Source of the DNA: Marinobacter manganoxydans MnI7-9 | GTDB taxonomy: Bacteria; Pseudomonadota; Gammaproteobacteria; Pseudomonadales; Oleiphilaceae | Assembly: GCF_000235625.1 (NCBI RefSeq) | Contig: NZ_AGTR01000084.1 | Location: forward strand, 248,001-312,000 | DNA length: 64,000 bases | Direction of reading: 5' to 3' | Shown: piece after piece, positions 29,119 through 38,749 of the stretch | Layout of the letters: every line of letters begins with the position of its first letter | How positions within the stretch are numbered: position 1 is the first letter of the stretch | Position numbers and translations under genes: made by a program | Notes under the pieces: generated by a model | Told to the model about the DNA's origin: nothing | The model's input: only the letters and a program-made list of their open reading frames with translations | The model's database searches: none

Positions 29119-29136
29119 ACCCCTTAAAAAAGGGGT
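29119..29136 (-). terminator. Likely terminator of rnr-rlmB
   Basis: ACCCCTT pairs with AAGGGGT around a 4-base loop; on the minus strand it is followed by GGTTTTGT. It lies 38 bases after the rlmB stop and ahead of the rpsF leader. Confidence 0.6.
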
Positions 29137-29173
29137 CACGTATTCTAGGCGGGGAAGGCCCTGTGTGCAAGGG

Positions 29174-29911
29174 TTAACCAAGCCGCTGGCGCAGTGCTTC
29201 GTATAGGCAAACACCCGTAGCCACAGAGACGTTGAGGCTGTCTACTTGGCCGAGCATGGGGATATTGATCAGCTGATCGCAGTGCTCGCGGGTGAGCCGG
29301 CGCATACCCTTGCCTTCGGCGCCCATCACCAGCGCTACCGGCCCCTTGAAATCAGCCTGGTAAAGGGTGGCGTCCGCCTCACCGGCGGTGCCAATCAGCC
29401 AGACCCCCTGATCCTGCAAACTGCGCAGAAAGCGGGCAAGGTTGGTGACCCGCACAAAGGGCACCGTCTCGGCAGCCCCACAGGCGACCTTTCGGGCAAC
29501 CGGCGTCAGTGACGCAGACTTGTCCTTGGGCACGATAACCGCCTGAACACCAACCGCGTCGGCGGTGCGCATACAGGCACCAAGATTGTGAGGATCGGTT
29601 ACGCCATCAAGTACCAGCAGGAACGGTGGCTTGTCACTGGCGGCCAACTGGGCCAGCAGATCATCTTCGGTCCATTCCCGGCTTTCACTGACAGCCGCCA
29701 CAACACCCTGATGGACACCGGACACCCGCTCATCAAGCTCCTTCCGGTGCACGACCTTCCATTTCACCCCAAGGCTGTCCAGGGTGTCGGTAATGCTCTT
29801 GACCCGCTTATCCTGCCGGCCGGTCTGGATCCAGACCTGCTGAAGACGCTCAGGCTCGCGCTTGAGGACAGCCTCAACCGCGTGCCAGCCAAACACAAAC
29901 TCTCCGGACAC
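29174..29911 (-). CDS. rlmB: 23S rRNA (guanosine-2'-O-)-methyltransferase RlmB
   Basis: RlmB methylates G2251 in the peptidyl-transferase P loop of 23S rRNA. The 245-residue SPOUT protein has an N-terminal substrate-binding domain (VFGWHAVEAVLKREPERL) and the three knot motifs NLGACMRTADAVG, VMGAEGKGMRRLT and IPMLGQVDSLNVSVATGVCLYE. The start is a GTG with CAGGAA upstream. It follows rnr by 15 bases, the same pair as in E. coli. Confidence 0.96.
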   Translation of the reverse strand: MSGEFVFGWHAVEAVLKREPERLQQVWIQTGRQDKRVKSITDTLDSLGVKWKVVHRKELDERVSGVHQGVVAAVSESREWTEDDLLAQLAASDKPPFLLVLDGVTDPHNLGACMRTADAVGVQAVIVPKDKSASLTPVARKVACGAAETVPFVRVTNLARFLRSLQDQGVWLIGTAGEADATLYQADFKGPVALVMGAEGKGMRRLTREHCDQLINIPMLGQVDSLNVSVATGVCLYEALRQRLG

Positions 29912-29926
29912 TGGTTCTGATTCCTG

Positions 29927-32503
29927 TTACTTGCCTGATTTTCGCGGCTTGGCTTTCTTGTCGTCTTTGCCAGCGCCACTGCCCTTCTTGCCTTTTTTCA
30001 GGGCAAGTTTCGCAGCCTTTGCAACCAGCTCATCTCTGGCAGATGGCGTTTCGTTATCATCGAAGGCCTCAGGCGCCTTTTTCCTCGATGACGCCGACGC
30101 CGGGCGTTTCCTCGGGCGCTTCAGGCCAGGCTCGCCGGATGATGCACCCTTCTGGCCAGGCTTGGCTCTGCCGGGCGGCTTGCCACCTTTGCCGGGGCCG
30201 CGCTTGCCCTTTCCTCGCTCGCCTTTATCTGGAACCTTGAGCGCGTCGCGATCTGCCTGTCGATGCACGGGCTCGCTGATCAGCTCCAGGTCGATCTTGC
30301 GATCTTCCATTCCAACCCGAACGACTTTCACACGGACCTCATCACCAAGCCGGAAGCTCATTGCCGTGCGCTCACCGATGAGGCGATGCTTGGCTGAATC
30401 GTGATGGAAGAAGTCACCGCTGAGCGTCGACACATGCACCAGCCCCTCTATGTAGACGCCAGAAAGCTCCACAAAGAAACCGAAGGGCACAACGGACGCA
30501 ATGACACCGTCGTACTCCTCACCGACATGATCACTGAGGTACTCACACTTCAGCCAGGCCATGACGTCACGGGTGGCATCATCGGCACGGCGCTCTGCCA
30601 TCGAGGTGTGCTCACCCAACTGCTCCATCCGGGCCATATCGTAAGGATATTCGGCAAGCTCGGGATCCGGCTTCGGTGGCGGAACCACATCCTTGGAAGG
30701 CTGCCCGCCGTGAATAACCGACTTGATGGCCCGGTGATTAATGAGGTCCGGATAACGCCGGATCGGCGACGTAAAGTGGGCATAGCCTGCATAGCCAAGG
30801 CCAAAATGGCCACCCTCTTCCGGACTGTAGACGGCCTGGCTGAGCGAACGCAGCATAACCGTTTGGATCACATTGGCATCCGAGCGATCCTTGATACTGT
30901 TCAGCAGCTCCTGATAGTCCGCAGACGTGGGGCTATCGCCACCCCCCAATTGCAGACCCAGCTCACCCAGGAACAGCCGCACTGCATTAAGTCGCTCTTC
31001 TGACGGGCCATCATGGACCCGGTAGAGTGCCGGCAGTTTGTGTTTTTTCAGGAATCGCGCTGTGGCAACGTTCGCACACAGCATGCATTCCTCGATGATC
31101 TTGTGGGCGTCATTGCGCTGCACCGGAACGATCTCTTCTATCTTCCGATCGGCGTCAAACACAATCTTGGTTTCGGTAGTTTCGAAGTCAATTGCACCAC
31201 GCTCGGTACGGGCCTTACGCAACAACTGGTAGAGGCCATAAAGATTGTGCAACTGCGGGAGCACGTTGGCGTATTGCTCACACAGCTTGTAGCCCTGTTC
31301 GGTGTCCGGGTGCTCCAGCATGGTGCTTACCTTGTTATAGGTAAGCCGCGCATGACTGAACATGACCGCTTGATAAAAACTGTAGCTGCTGATATTGCCA
31401 GCGGCGCTGATGGTCATATCGGCCACCATGCAGAGGCGGTCGACCCCCGGGTTCAGCGAACACAGGCCGTTGGACAGCTTTTCCGGCAGCATTGGCACAA
31501 CGTGATCCGGGAAATAAACCGACGTACTGCGGTTTACCGCCTCTTCGTCCAATGGTGTACCTGGACGGACGTAGTGGGAAACATCGGCAATTGCAACCAA
31601 CAGACGATAGCCACCACGGGCCCTTGGCTCGCAATACACGGCATCATCAAAATCCCGTGCCGTCTCGTCGTCGATCGTTACCAGCCTGAGATTGCGGATA
31701 TCCTTCCGGTTGACCTTGTCTTTTTCTGTGACTTCTTCCGGAATTGCGGCTGTTTGCTCGCCCACGGCGGGCGGCCAGCTATGGGGAATGTCGTAGGAAC
31801 GAATGGCAACGTCAATCTCCATTCCCGGCGCCATATGCTCTCCCAGCACCTCAACAACCTTGCCCAATGGCTGGGTGCGTACGGTAGGCTGACGAACAAT
31901 ATCCACCACCACGTACTGGCCATGACGGGCGTTGCCGCAATTTTCCTGGGGAATGAGTACCTCATGGTTGATCCGCGCATTTTCCGGAACCACGAAGCTG
32001 ATACCGCTCTCCTGGAAAAAACGCCCTACTGTCTGGCTGGTCCGGTATTCAAGAACCTCGACAATCACACCCTCACGTCGACCGCGGTCATCCACCCGAT
32101 CTACCCGGGCAGCCACTCGATCACCGTGAAACACCTGACGCATCTGGCGGGCTGTAAGAAACAGGTCGGAGCCGCCATCGTCCGGCACCAGAAACCCGAA
32201 GCCATCCTTGTGTCCGATCACGCGACCGGTAACCAGATCCGCTTCTTCAATGGGCAGGTAGGCGCCACGGCGATTGCAGATCAGTTGTCCATCCCGGCAC
32301 ATGGCGATCAAACGCCGCCGAAGGGCTTCAATACCCTCTTCCGAAGACTGACCAAGCTCGGAACACAATGTTTCATGTGTTGCGGGAGCCCCGCGATCCT
32401 TGAGATGCGAGAGGATAAATTCCCGGCTTTGAATAGGATTATCGTATTTTTGGGCCTCACGGCTGGCGTGAGGATCCCGGTCGTTTTTCTTCCTGGAAAC
32501 CAT
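29927..32503 (-). CDS. rnr: Ribonuclease R
   Basis: RNase R is a 3'-5' exoribonuclease that digests structured RNA. The order is N-terminal helix-turn-helix, two cold-shock domains (GRVIGHKDGFGFLVPDD), the RNB catalytic domain with the Asp cluster in TIDDETARDFDDAVYCE, S1 domain (EYDGVIASVVPFGFFVEL) and a Lys-rich tail of about 90 residues. The start MVSRKKNDRDPH was chosen over one 12 codons upstream. Length 858, slightly longer than E. coli because of the tail. Confidence 0.96.
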   Translation of the reverse strand: MVSRKKNDRDPHASREAQKYDNPIQSREFILSHLKDRGAPATHETLCSELGQSSEEGIEALRRRLIAMCRDGQLICNRRGAYLPIEEADLVTGRVIGHKDGFGFLVPDDGGSDLFLTARQMRQVFHGDRVAARVDRVDDRGRREGVIVEVLEYRTSQTVGRFFQESGISFVVPENARINHEVLIPQENCGNARHGQYVVVDIVRQPTVRTQPLGKVVEVLGEHMAPGMEIDVAIRSYDIPHSWPPAVGEQTAAIPEEVTEKDKVNRKDIRNLRLVTIDDETARDFDDAVYCEPRARGGYRLLVAIADVSHYVRPGTPLDEEAVNRSTSVYFPDHVVPMLPEKLSNGLCSLNPGVDRLCMVADMTISAAGNISSYSFYQAVMFSHARLTYNKVSTMLEHPDTEQGYKLCEQYANVLPQLHNLYGLYQLLRKARTERGAIDFETTETKIVFDADRKIEEIVPVQRNDAHKIIEECMLCANVATARFLKKHKLPALYRVHDGPSEERLNAVRLFLGELGLQLGGGDSPTSADYQELLNSIKDRSDANVIQTVMLRSLSQAVYSPEEGGHFGLGYAGYAHFTSPIRRYPDLINHRAIKSVIHGGQPSKDVVPPPKPDPELAEYPYDMARMEQLGEHTSMAERRADDATRDVMAWLKCEYLSDHVGEEYDGVIASVVPFGFFVELSGVYIEGLVHVSTLSGDFFHHDSAKHRLIGERTAMSFRLGDEVRVKVVRVGMEDRKIDLELISEPVHRQADRDALKVPDKGERGKGKRGPGKGGKPPGRAKPGQKGASSGEPGLKRPRKRPASASSRKKAPEAFDDNETPSARDELVAKAAKLALKKGKKGSGAGKDDKKAKPRKSGK

Positions 32504-32644
32504 TCGGATCCTTGTCCTGAGGCTGCACCAACGCGGCACAGTATAGATTCGTTTGCAACGAGTATAACGTTGGGATGGAGGTCCTGCCTATCAACCTGCC
32601 CGGAATAGGCATAAATACCTGCCATTCTTTTTGCGAAAAAATGT

Positions 32645-32673
32645 TTGACAGCCCAGGCCGGAATTATTAAAGT
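32645..32673 (+). promoter_or_regulatory. Sigma-70 promoter for tRNA-Leu
   Basis: TTGACA at 32645-32650 is followed after exactly 17 bases by TAAAGT at 32668-32673. The tRNA starts 82 bases after the -10 box. The region is divergent from rnr. Confidence 0.65.
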
Positions 32674-32754
32674 ACGCGCCATCGGTTGAGGCACACACCT
32701 CAACGTTGGCAGAAACGTTTAGTTTTCAACAAGCTAAGGTTCTGCAAATCACCT

Positions 32755-32841
32755 GCCGAGGTGGTGAAATTGGTAGACACGCTAGCTTCAGGTGCTAGTG
32801 GGGGCAACCCCGTGGAGGTTCAAGTCCTCTCCTCGGCACCA
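32755..32841 (+). tRNA. tRNA-Leu(CAG)
   Basis: The 87-base gene starts GCCGAGGTGGTGAAATTGG and ends with encoded CCA. The anticodon stem CTAGC/GCTAG holds the loop TTCAGGT, giving anticodon CAG. The long variable arm GTGGGGGCAACCCCGT is typical of class II tRNA-Leu. The acceptor stem GCCGAGG pairs with CCTCGGC. Confidence 0.96.
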
Positions 32842-32969
32842 TTTCCTCCCTCAGGAAGTGGTAAATTGGCCAACCGGCCACATGTTGACTCTCTTTGAAG
32901 CACAGCCAACTCCTGTTACTCCCGTGCACGCGCTCCCTGCAGCCAGAAAAGAATCCCGCTCAATAGTAC

Positions 32970-34853
32970 CTATTCCAGCAGTTCAACCAGATACTCAGAC
33001 AAACGCTGATAGCTATACTCCACCCGCGCATACGCGGAGCTGGGAATGCCCTCGAACTCGCGGCCACAGTCACCGCCCGCACTATATCGCGTCATGTAGG
33101 CATCACGAATAAGATTCGGTTGTTCAGCAACGAAGCCCGGCCCGCCTGCTGTCGGGTAATTCATCACCCACTCGAAACTTCCATCCCCGGTTACCCTGTC
33201 TAGCCCAAGACGATCGGGATCGAGGAATCCGTATCGCAGCAGTCGAAGATCCGGTTGCTCCGGGCCGGAAAACTCCCTGCGGTCGAATTCCAGGACGGTA
33301 TCGGTAAAACCCTCGGGCTGAGGGTCGTAGCCCGAAAACTGGTAAGGCTGAACGCCAGTGACAACCTGATTCGCGTCCACGGCATCCTCTTGCGGGGTGC
33401 AGTTACTGATGCCGACCGCAAACGTCACGGCCTCCACCTCACTGCCCTGCTCTGAAAGCCGGTAACCCGGAAATACAGAAGACGAATTCGCCATGTCCGG
33501 AACCAGCGTGCGGGTCTTGCCGGTGCCATACTCTGCAACCAGCTCGGCCAGCTCACCACTGTCCTTTGTCCAGCTGTAGGTTACCTCGGGGTTACCGCCG
33601 AGTTCAGTCGAGCCTGCTGAAATCCCGCGATACTGATGGCAGGTGGTACTGGTTTCGAAATAGGCACGGCGGCTGTCCCAGTCGAAAATGAGACGCTCAT
33701 CCGTTCCGTCTTCATCGAAATTCAAGCGGCTCTGCTCCGACAGTGCGGCAGAGGGTAGCCACTGGGTGTGCAGGTTCGCCATATAACCATTTACACCAAT
33801 CAGGCGCGCCAACTCCGGCATGGACGGTGACAGACAGCCATTCGCCGAGACGGATAGCAGACGCCCGCTCTCACTGTAATCGAAGGCCAGCTCGGCGGAG
33901 ATCTGCAGGCCTGAACGATTGGCAGGCAGGGTGTCCTGGCTGGAAGGCTCGGCGTATACCTTCTGGCCGGTGAGCAGCACAGGATCGCTCAACTCCACAT
34001 CCACTTCGGGCAGGGTCAGGGCGTCGGCATCGACATTGGCAAAGTCACCCTGAGCAGCAGTATCGACCACCGCAATAACGTCCGCGGCATTCTGAATCAG
34101 AGAGACGCCCAGCAGAAACGCCGCTTCCCTGCTCAGGAATCGCTCCGTGCCGTCACTGTTCTCTGCTGCCAGCAGGTCGTTGTAGGCATCGGGGATCTGA
34201 CTGGCCATGAATCTTGCCAATGCCCTGGCGTAGGCGTGTGAGCGGTCGTCCTGGGCGAGAATGTAATCCCGCACCAGATTCAGGTCCGCCAGGCTGGCAG
34301 CAACGCCAGATGGCGTTTCCAGGAACGAACCCAGCCCGACAACGCCCCGGTAACGGGCCAGTGTTGTCAGTGGCGTGATATTGCGGACACCGGGAGGCGC
34401 CGACATCAGATAGGCGCTGGCCACCGGCACCTCGCCGTTGCGTGTTTCCTCGAGGGTTTTACCCGGCAGGGCGACTGCATGTAACGGATAGTCCCTGGGA
34501 TCCAGGTCCGGGCCCACGGAAGGGGGTAGAACCAACTCCGAGATGTCGATTGTGAAACGGCCACCGGTACCGCTCATTGCCGTGGGCTCACCCGAGGCAA
34601 GGGTGACTTCTGCCCCGTTATCCAGTTCGATGACCAGGGGCCCCGGCGTAAACTGGCTGTCGCCATCCATATCCAGCCAGACCCGGGCGTTGTTCAGGTA
34701 TCCGTCGATAACCTTGCCGGTATAGGGCGCCGGCTCACTGTACTCCACACCATCAAAATCCCGCCCGTCCACGGGCAGTTCATCGGATTCCTCGCCGCAA
34801 CCGGCCAGAGCGAGGTAGAGAACAGACACAGAGAAACCTATCAGGCGTTTCAT
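32970..34853 (-). CDS. Large surface-type lipoprotein of unknown function
   Basis: The 627-residue protein has a signal peptide ending in LALAGC (Cys19, then Gly at +2, so outer membrane is likely). After a short acidic linker comes GKVIDGYLNNARVWLDMDGDSQ, a Ca-binding-like repeat start that resembles the opening of carboxypeptidase-regulatory-like or thrombospondin-type acidic repeats in marine surface proteins. The remainder has no domain I recognise but holds about six cysteines that could pair. It stands alone between tRNA-Leu and selO. Confidence 0.75.
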   Translation of the reverse strand: MKRLIGFSVSVLYLALAGCGEESDELPVDGRDFDGVEYSEPAPYTGKVIDGYLNNARVWLDMDGDSQFTPGPLVIELDNGAEVTLASGEPTAMSGTGGRFTIDISELVLPPSVGPDLDPRDYPLHAVALPGKTLEETRNGEVPVASAYLMSAPPGVRNITPLTTLARYRGVVGLGSFLETPSGVAASLADLNLVRDYILAQDDRSHAYARALARFMASQIPDAYNDLLAAENSDGTERFLSREAAFLLGVSLIQNAADVIAVVDTAAQGDFANVDADALTLPEVDVELSDPVLLTGQKVYAEPSSQDTLPANRSGLQISAELAFDYSESGRLLSVSANGCLSPSMPELARLIGVNGYMANLHTQWLPSAALSEQSRLNFDEDGTDERLIFDWDSRRAYFETSTTCHQYRGISAGSTELGGNPEVTYSWTKDSGELAELVAEYGTGKTRTLVPDMANSSSVFPGYRLSEQGSEVEAVTFAVGISNCTPQEDAVDANQVVTGVQPYQFSGYDPQPEGFTDTVLEFDRREFSGPEQPDLRLLRYGFLDPDRLGLDRVTGDGSFEWVMNYPTAGGPGFVAEQPNLIRDAYMTRYSAGGDCGREFEGIPSSAYARVEYSYQRLSEYLVELLE

Positions 34854-34968
34854 CGCGGCAACCGTTTATCCTTGTTAGAGGTTGTGCCGCTACTTTAGGG
34901 GATGTGGTGATCGGAGACCTTGATAGGTTTGGCAATTTGTAAAGTTTGGTAACCAGACGGGACACTCT

Positions 34969-36711
34969 TCACGACGAACAGCTGTAATGGGAAAACCCGC
35001 CGAGATCGAACAGCTCGAAAGGCTTCAGACGGTTGTAGCGATGCTCAACCCCATCCGATTGCTCGTCATAGGGTTGATTCAATACTTTTTGCAGTTCCCT
35101 CAGTGGCAGATAATCACCGTCAGCAGCTTGCTGATAAGCCGGAACCACGAACCACTCGCGCATGGTGTATTTCGGGTTCACGAGTTTCATGTCCCGGGAG
35201 CGCTCCTCGCGGAGCCGGGAACCGTTGCCCGCTCCGTCGATTCCAATCTGGCATTTCCACTTGGCAAGCCATTCGGACCACCGCTTGAGCAGCCCTTCCG
35301 AATCAGCTCCTCCCGCTTCATCCAGTGACCTGTAAAAGCTCTGCTTTAGTGGCTCAATGTCGTCGGGTACCGAGGACAGCTCACGAAAGAAAATGGTGTA
35401 ATCCACCGGGGTGCGGGTCATCAGCATCATCAGCTCCCGGAAGAGTTCGGCGTCAAAATCTTTCAGCCCCAGTTTCGCTGACCACATCCTTTCCATTTCC
35501 GCCTGCATCACCTCCGGAAAACCCTTCTGAATCTCGTCGAGCTGAGCCAGTTCGTCTTCATGGCCATTGAGCAGTGGACGGAGGGCCGAGCAGAAACTCT
35601 TGAAGTTCTGCTCGGCGGCCGCCGGTTGATTCAGGAAAGCAAAGTGTTGTCCGCCACCGGTCCACGGTTGATAAAACGGCTCAAACACTTCGCAGAAGCC
35701 GAAGGGCCCGTAATCCAGTGTGAAGCCGCCAGCGGCGCAGTTGTCGCTGTTGAAATTGCCCTGGCAATAGCCAACTCGGATCCAGTTTGCGACCAGCGAG
35801 GCAAGGCGGCCGCGGAACGCCTGTGCAAGCATGACGACTTTGGTGGGAGTCGCGAGCGTCTGGTCAATGACCCCGCTGTACTCCCGATCAATCAGGTGCA
35901 GCACCAGCTGTTCGAGCTCTTCGATCGCTCGAGGGTGCTCCTGTTTTCTGGCCCTGCGACCAAAAAGTTCAAGCTGGCCAACCCGGATGAAGGAAGGCGC
36001 AACGCGGGTGGAAATGGCAACCGGCTCCGAAACGAGCTGGTCGGGATCCCGGGAATGTGAGCCCTCGGAGTACCAGGGACGTCGCACCCGCTCCGTTTTC
36101 GAGACATAGAGGCTCAGTGATCGCGAGGTTGGCACACCCAGGGCGTGCATGTGCTCTTGCGCCAGGAATTCACGAACGCTGGAACGCAGAACGGCGCGGC
36201 CATCGCCACCGCGACAATACGGGGTCTGCCCGCCACCCTTGAGCTGCATTTCCCAGCGCCGACCGTTGAAAACGGCTTCGAGTACCGAAATGGCACGACC
36301 GTCTCCGTAGCCGTTGCCGGTCTGAAACGGGCACTGTTGGGTGTATTCGTTGCCGTAGATGGAAAGCGCGTAGCCAGAGGCCCAGCCCAGTTTTCGCATC
36401 GGCTCCGGTACAAGCGAGAGGTCGCCGGAGAACATCCGGATAAAGTCGTCGGACTGGGCCAGGCTGTCGGCAAAGCCCAGTTCGCGGAACAAATCCTCAC
36501 TGTGGGCAACGTATTCAGGGGTTTCGATGGCCGTGGGCCTGACCGGCACATAATGCCCCGAAAAGACCTGCCTTGGCCGATGGTCAACACCATCAGACGT
36601 GGCGTCAGGATCAGGGGTAAGATGATCCATCAGGGAATAATCGGCCATCGGTGCAAGTTCTTCGAGGTTGGTCACCTCGAAACCGGTTTCTCGCGACAAC
36701 GGCTGTTTCAT
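34969..36711 (-). CDS. selO: Protein adenylyltransferase SelO
   Basis: SelO is a pseudokinase-fold enzyme that transfers AMP to Ser, Thr or Tyr of proteins and takes part in oxidative-stress response. Family marks are [46 protein letters not shown] and DYGPFGF, which carries a metal-binding Asp. The C-terminus ends SHYSCSS; eukaryotic members have selenocysteine at the matching place and bacterial ones cysteine. Length 580, somewhat longer than E. coli YdiU because of an N-terminal extension. Confidence 0.94.
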   Translation of the reverse strand: MKQPLSRETGFEVTNLEELAPMADYSLMDHLTPDPDATSDGVDHRPRQVFSGHYVPVRPTAIETPEYVAHSEDLFRELGFADSLAQSDDFIRMFSGDLSLVPEPMRKLGWASGYALSIYGNEYTQQCPFQTGNGYGDGRAISVLEAVFNGRRWEMQLKGGGQTPYCRGGDGRAVLRSSVREFLAQEHMHALGVPTSRSLSLYVSKTERVRRPWYSEGSHSRDPDQLVSEPVAISTRVAPSFIRVGQLELFGRRARKQEHPRAIEELEQLVLHLIDREYSGVIDQTLATPTKVVMLAQAFRGRLASLVANWIRVGYCQGNFNSDNCAAGGFTLDYGPFGFCEVFEPFYQPWTGGGQHFAFLNQPAAAEQNFKSFCSALRPLLNGHEDELAQLDEIQKGFPEVMQAEMERMWSAKLGLKDFDAELFRELMMLMTRTPVDYTIFFRELSSVPDDIEPLKQSFYRSLDEAGGADSEGLLKRWSEWLAKWKCQIGIDGAGNGSRLREERSRDMKLVNPKYTMREWFVVPAYQQAADGDYLPLRELQKVLNQPYDEQSDGVEHRYNRLKPFELFDLGGFSHYSCSS

Positions 36712-36793
36712 CTGTGCCTCTCCTGATCAAAGGAAACGGGCAGTGCCAGCAATGCCCTCACTTGCCCTTATGACCAGCCCCCGTGGCGAGGGT

Positions 36794-37933
36794 TCAGAAT
36801 GAACGGGCAACGATTTCCTTCATGATTTCATTGGTGCCGGCGTAGATCCGCTGCACCCTTGAGTCCGCCCAGGCCCGTGCGATCGGGTATTCCCACATGT
36901 AGCCGTAGCCGCCGTGAAGTTGAACACACTCATCCATCACTTTGCACTGCAGGTCTGTGGTGAGCTGCTTCAGCATCGCCGCGGTGGGGATGTCGAGCTT
37001 CTTGTCCAGATGTAGCTCCAGGCACCGATCAGTGAACACCCGGGCAGCGGTAATTTCCGCCTTCATTTCCGCCATCTTGAAGCGGGTATTCTGAAACGCA
37101 ATCACCGGCTTGCCGAAGGCGTTGCGCTCCTTGACGTAATCCAGGGTCCACTGCCAGGCGGCTTCGGCTGCGGCAACAGCACCCAGGGCCACCTGAAGGC
37201 GCTCGGCCGCCAGCTCCTGCATCAGCTGGAAAAAGCCCTGGCCTTCGCCCGGGCCGATCAGATTCTTCTCAGGTACTTTCACATCCTGGAAGAACAGCTC
37301 GGAGGTGTCCTGGGCCTTCATGCCCACCTTGTTCAGGTTCTGGCCTTTCTCGAAACCTTCCCACGCGGTTTCCACCATGAACAGGCTGATGCCTTTGGCG
37401 CCTTCCTTGGGGTCGGTCTTGGCAACAACAATAACCACGTCAGCAAGCTGGCCGTTGGTGATGAAGGTCTTGGAACCGTTCAGCACGTAATGATCGCCGT
37501 TTTTCACCGCCGTCGTTTTCACGCCCTGCAGGTCCGAGCCGGCACCCGGCTCTGTCATGGCAATGGCGCCAATCATTTCGCCGCTGGCCAGTTTGGGCAG
37601 ATAATGATTTTTCAGCTCATCGGAGCCGTAGTTGAGCACGTAAGGTGCAACAATGTCAGAGTGCAGGCCCCAGCCTATGCCCGTCAAGCCGGCCCTGGCT
37701 ACCTCTTCGATCAACACCGCACTGTACCGGAAATCCGCACCAACACCGCCGAACTCTTCCGGCAGGCATGGGCAAAGGAAGCCCAGCTCACCGGCTTTCT
37801 GCCAGAGCTCGCGGCTAACCTGGCCGTCTTTCTCCCACTGATCATGGTAAGGCGTTGCCTCTTGCTCCAGGAACTTGCGGACAGAATCGCGAAAGCCTTC
37901 AAGGTCGGCGTCGAAGAGAGTGCGTGGAATCAT
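36794..37933 (-). CDS. Acyl-CoA dehydrogenase, long-chain type
   Basis: This FAD enzyme carries out the first oxidation of acyl-CoA thioesters. The 379-residue protein starts MIPRTLFDADLEGFRDSVRKF; a 15-residue upstream extension was rejected. Middle-domain motif IGAIAMTEPGAGSDLQG and C-terminal YGYMWEYPIARAWADSRVQRIYAGTNEI are present. At the place where medium-chain enzymes carry the catalytic Glu in YEGT, this one reads YAGT, as in long-chain enzymes that use another Glu. The electron acceptor would be ETF. No other beta-oxidation gene is adjacent. Confidence 0.92.
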   Translation of the reverse strand: MIPRTLFDADLEGFRDSVRKFLEQEATPYHDQWEKDGQVSRELWQKAGELGFLCPCLPEEFGGVGADFRYSAVLIEEVARAGLTGIGWGLHSDIVAPYVLNYGSDELKNHYLPKLASGEMIGAIAMTEPGAGSDLQGVKTTAVKNGDHYVLNGSKTFITNGQLADVVIVVAKTDPKEGAKGISLFMVETAWEGFEKGQNLNKVGMKAQDTSELFFQDVKVPEKNLIGPGEGQGFFQLMQELAAERLQVALGAVAAAEAAWQWTLDYVKERNAFGKPVIAFQNTRFKMAEMKAEITAARVFTDRCLELHLDKKLDIPTAAMLKQLTTDLQCKVMDECVQLHGGYGYMWEYPIARAWADSRVQRIYAGTNEIMKEIVARSF

Positions 37934-38055
37934 GGTGAACCTCGGTGAATAACCTGTGTTGTGTTTGTCGTTCACCAAGTCTCTGCCCGGAGCCCGGTTT
38001 GCTCAATGATGAAAAGCATCAATCGGGCTGGCCAAAACCATCGCTTAGAGCAGCC

Positions 38056-38703
38056 TCAGCCCTTGCGCTTGTCCTCGGCTCGGGCTTCGCCCCATCGGGG
38101 CATCAGGTCTTGGGGCAGGTTCAGATGATCAAGGATTCGGGCAACAATAAAATCCACCAGATCCTCGAGCGACTGGGGCTTGTGATAGAAGCCGGGGCTC
38201 GCCGGCATGATGACGGCACCCATGCGGGTCAGTTTCAGCATATTCTCCAGATGCACCTCGGAGAAAGGTGCCTCCCTGGGAACCAGAATGAGCGTACGAC
38301 GCTCTTTCAGCGCGACATCTCCGGCCCGCTCAATCAGGTTGTTACTGGCACCGGTCGCCAGGGCCGAGAGCGTTCCGGTACTACAGGGGCAGACCACCAG
38401 TGGCGCTTTCTCCCCGGAGCCGGAAGCCGGCGGTGCAAACCAGTCTTCCCGACCAAACACCAGAACCTGCCCCGATTCTGCACCCGCATAGGCAGACAAT
38501 GTTTCCTGCATCGCCGGCGGCGTTCCCGGCAGTTTTAGATCGGTTTCCGTGGCGATCACCACCTGCGCAGCCCGGCTGACCATCACATTCACCCGGCAGC
38601 CTGCTGAGACCAGGCACTGCAAAAGGCGCAGGCCATACTGGGCACCGGACGCGCCAGTGAAGGCCAGGTTAACGGTCGTTGGCCGATTATGGTCGTTGGT
38701 CAT
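38056..38703 (-). CDS. ubiX: Flavin prenyltransferase UbiX
   Basis: UbiX makes prenylated FMN, the cofactor of the UbiD decarboxylase in ubiquinone synthesis. The 215-residue protein has the flavin-binding start [55 protein letters not shown] and [16 protein letters not shown], all typical. The start MTNDHNRP was chosen over one 4 codons upstream. It is followed by no ubi gene; mpl lies 46 bases upstream, the mpl-ubiX order seen in E. coli and Pseudomonas. Confidence 0.96.
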   Translation of the reverse strand: MTNDHNRPTTVNLAFTGASGAQYGLRLLQCLVSAGCRVNVMVSRAAQVVIATETDLKLPGTPPAMQETLSAYAGAESGQVLVFGREDWFAPPASGSGEKAPLVVCPCSTGTLSALATGASNNLIERAGDVALKERRTLILVPREAPFSEVHLENMLKLTRMGAVIMPASPGFYHKPQSLEDLVDFIVARILDHLNLPQDLMPRWGEARAEDKRKG

Positions 38704-38749
38704 GAATATCGCCACTTGTCAGTCAGGGGGAGTCGCCGGTTGCGCCGGA

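Noticed and set aside
30401-32608. Long plus-strand open frames (up to 531 codons) across 30401-32608
   Set aside because: They lie antisense to rnr, which has all RNase R motifs in order; the plus-strand translations show no recognisable domain.
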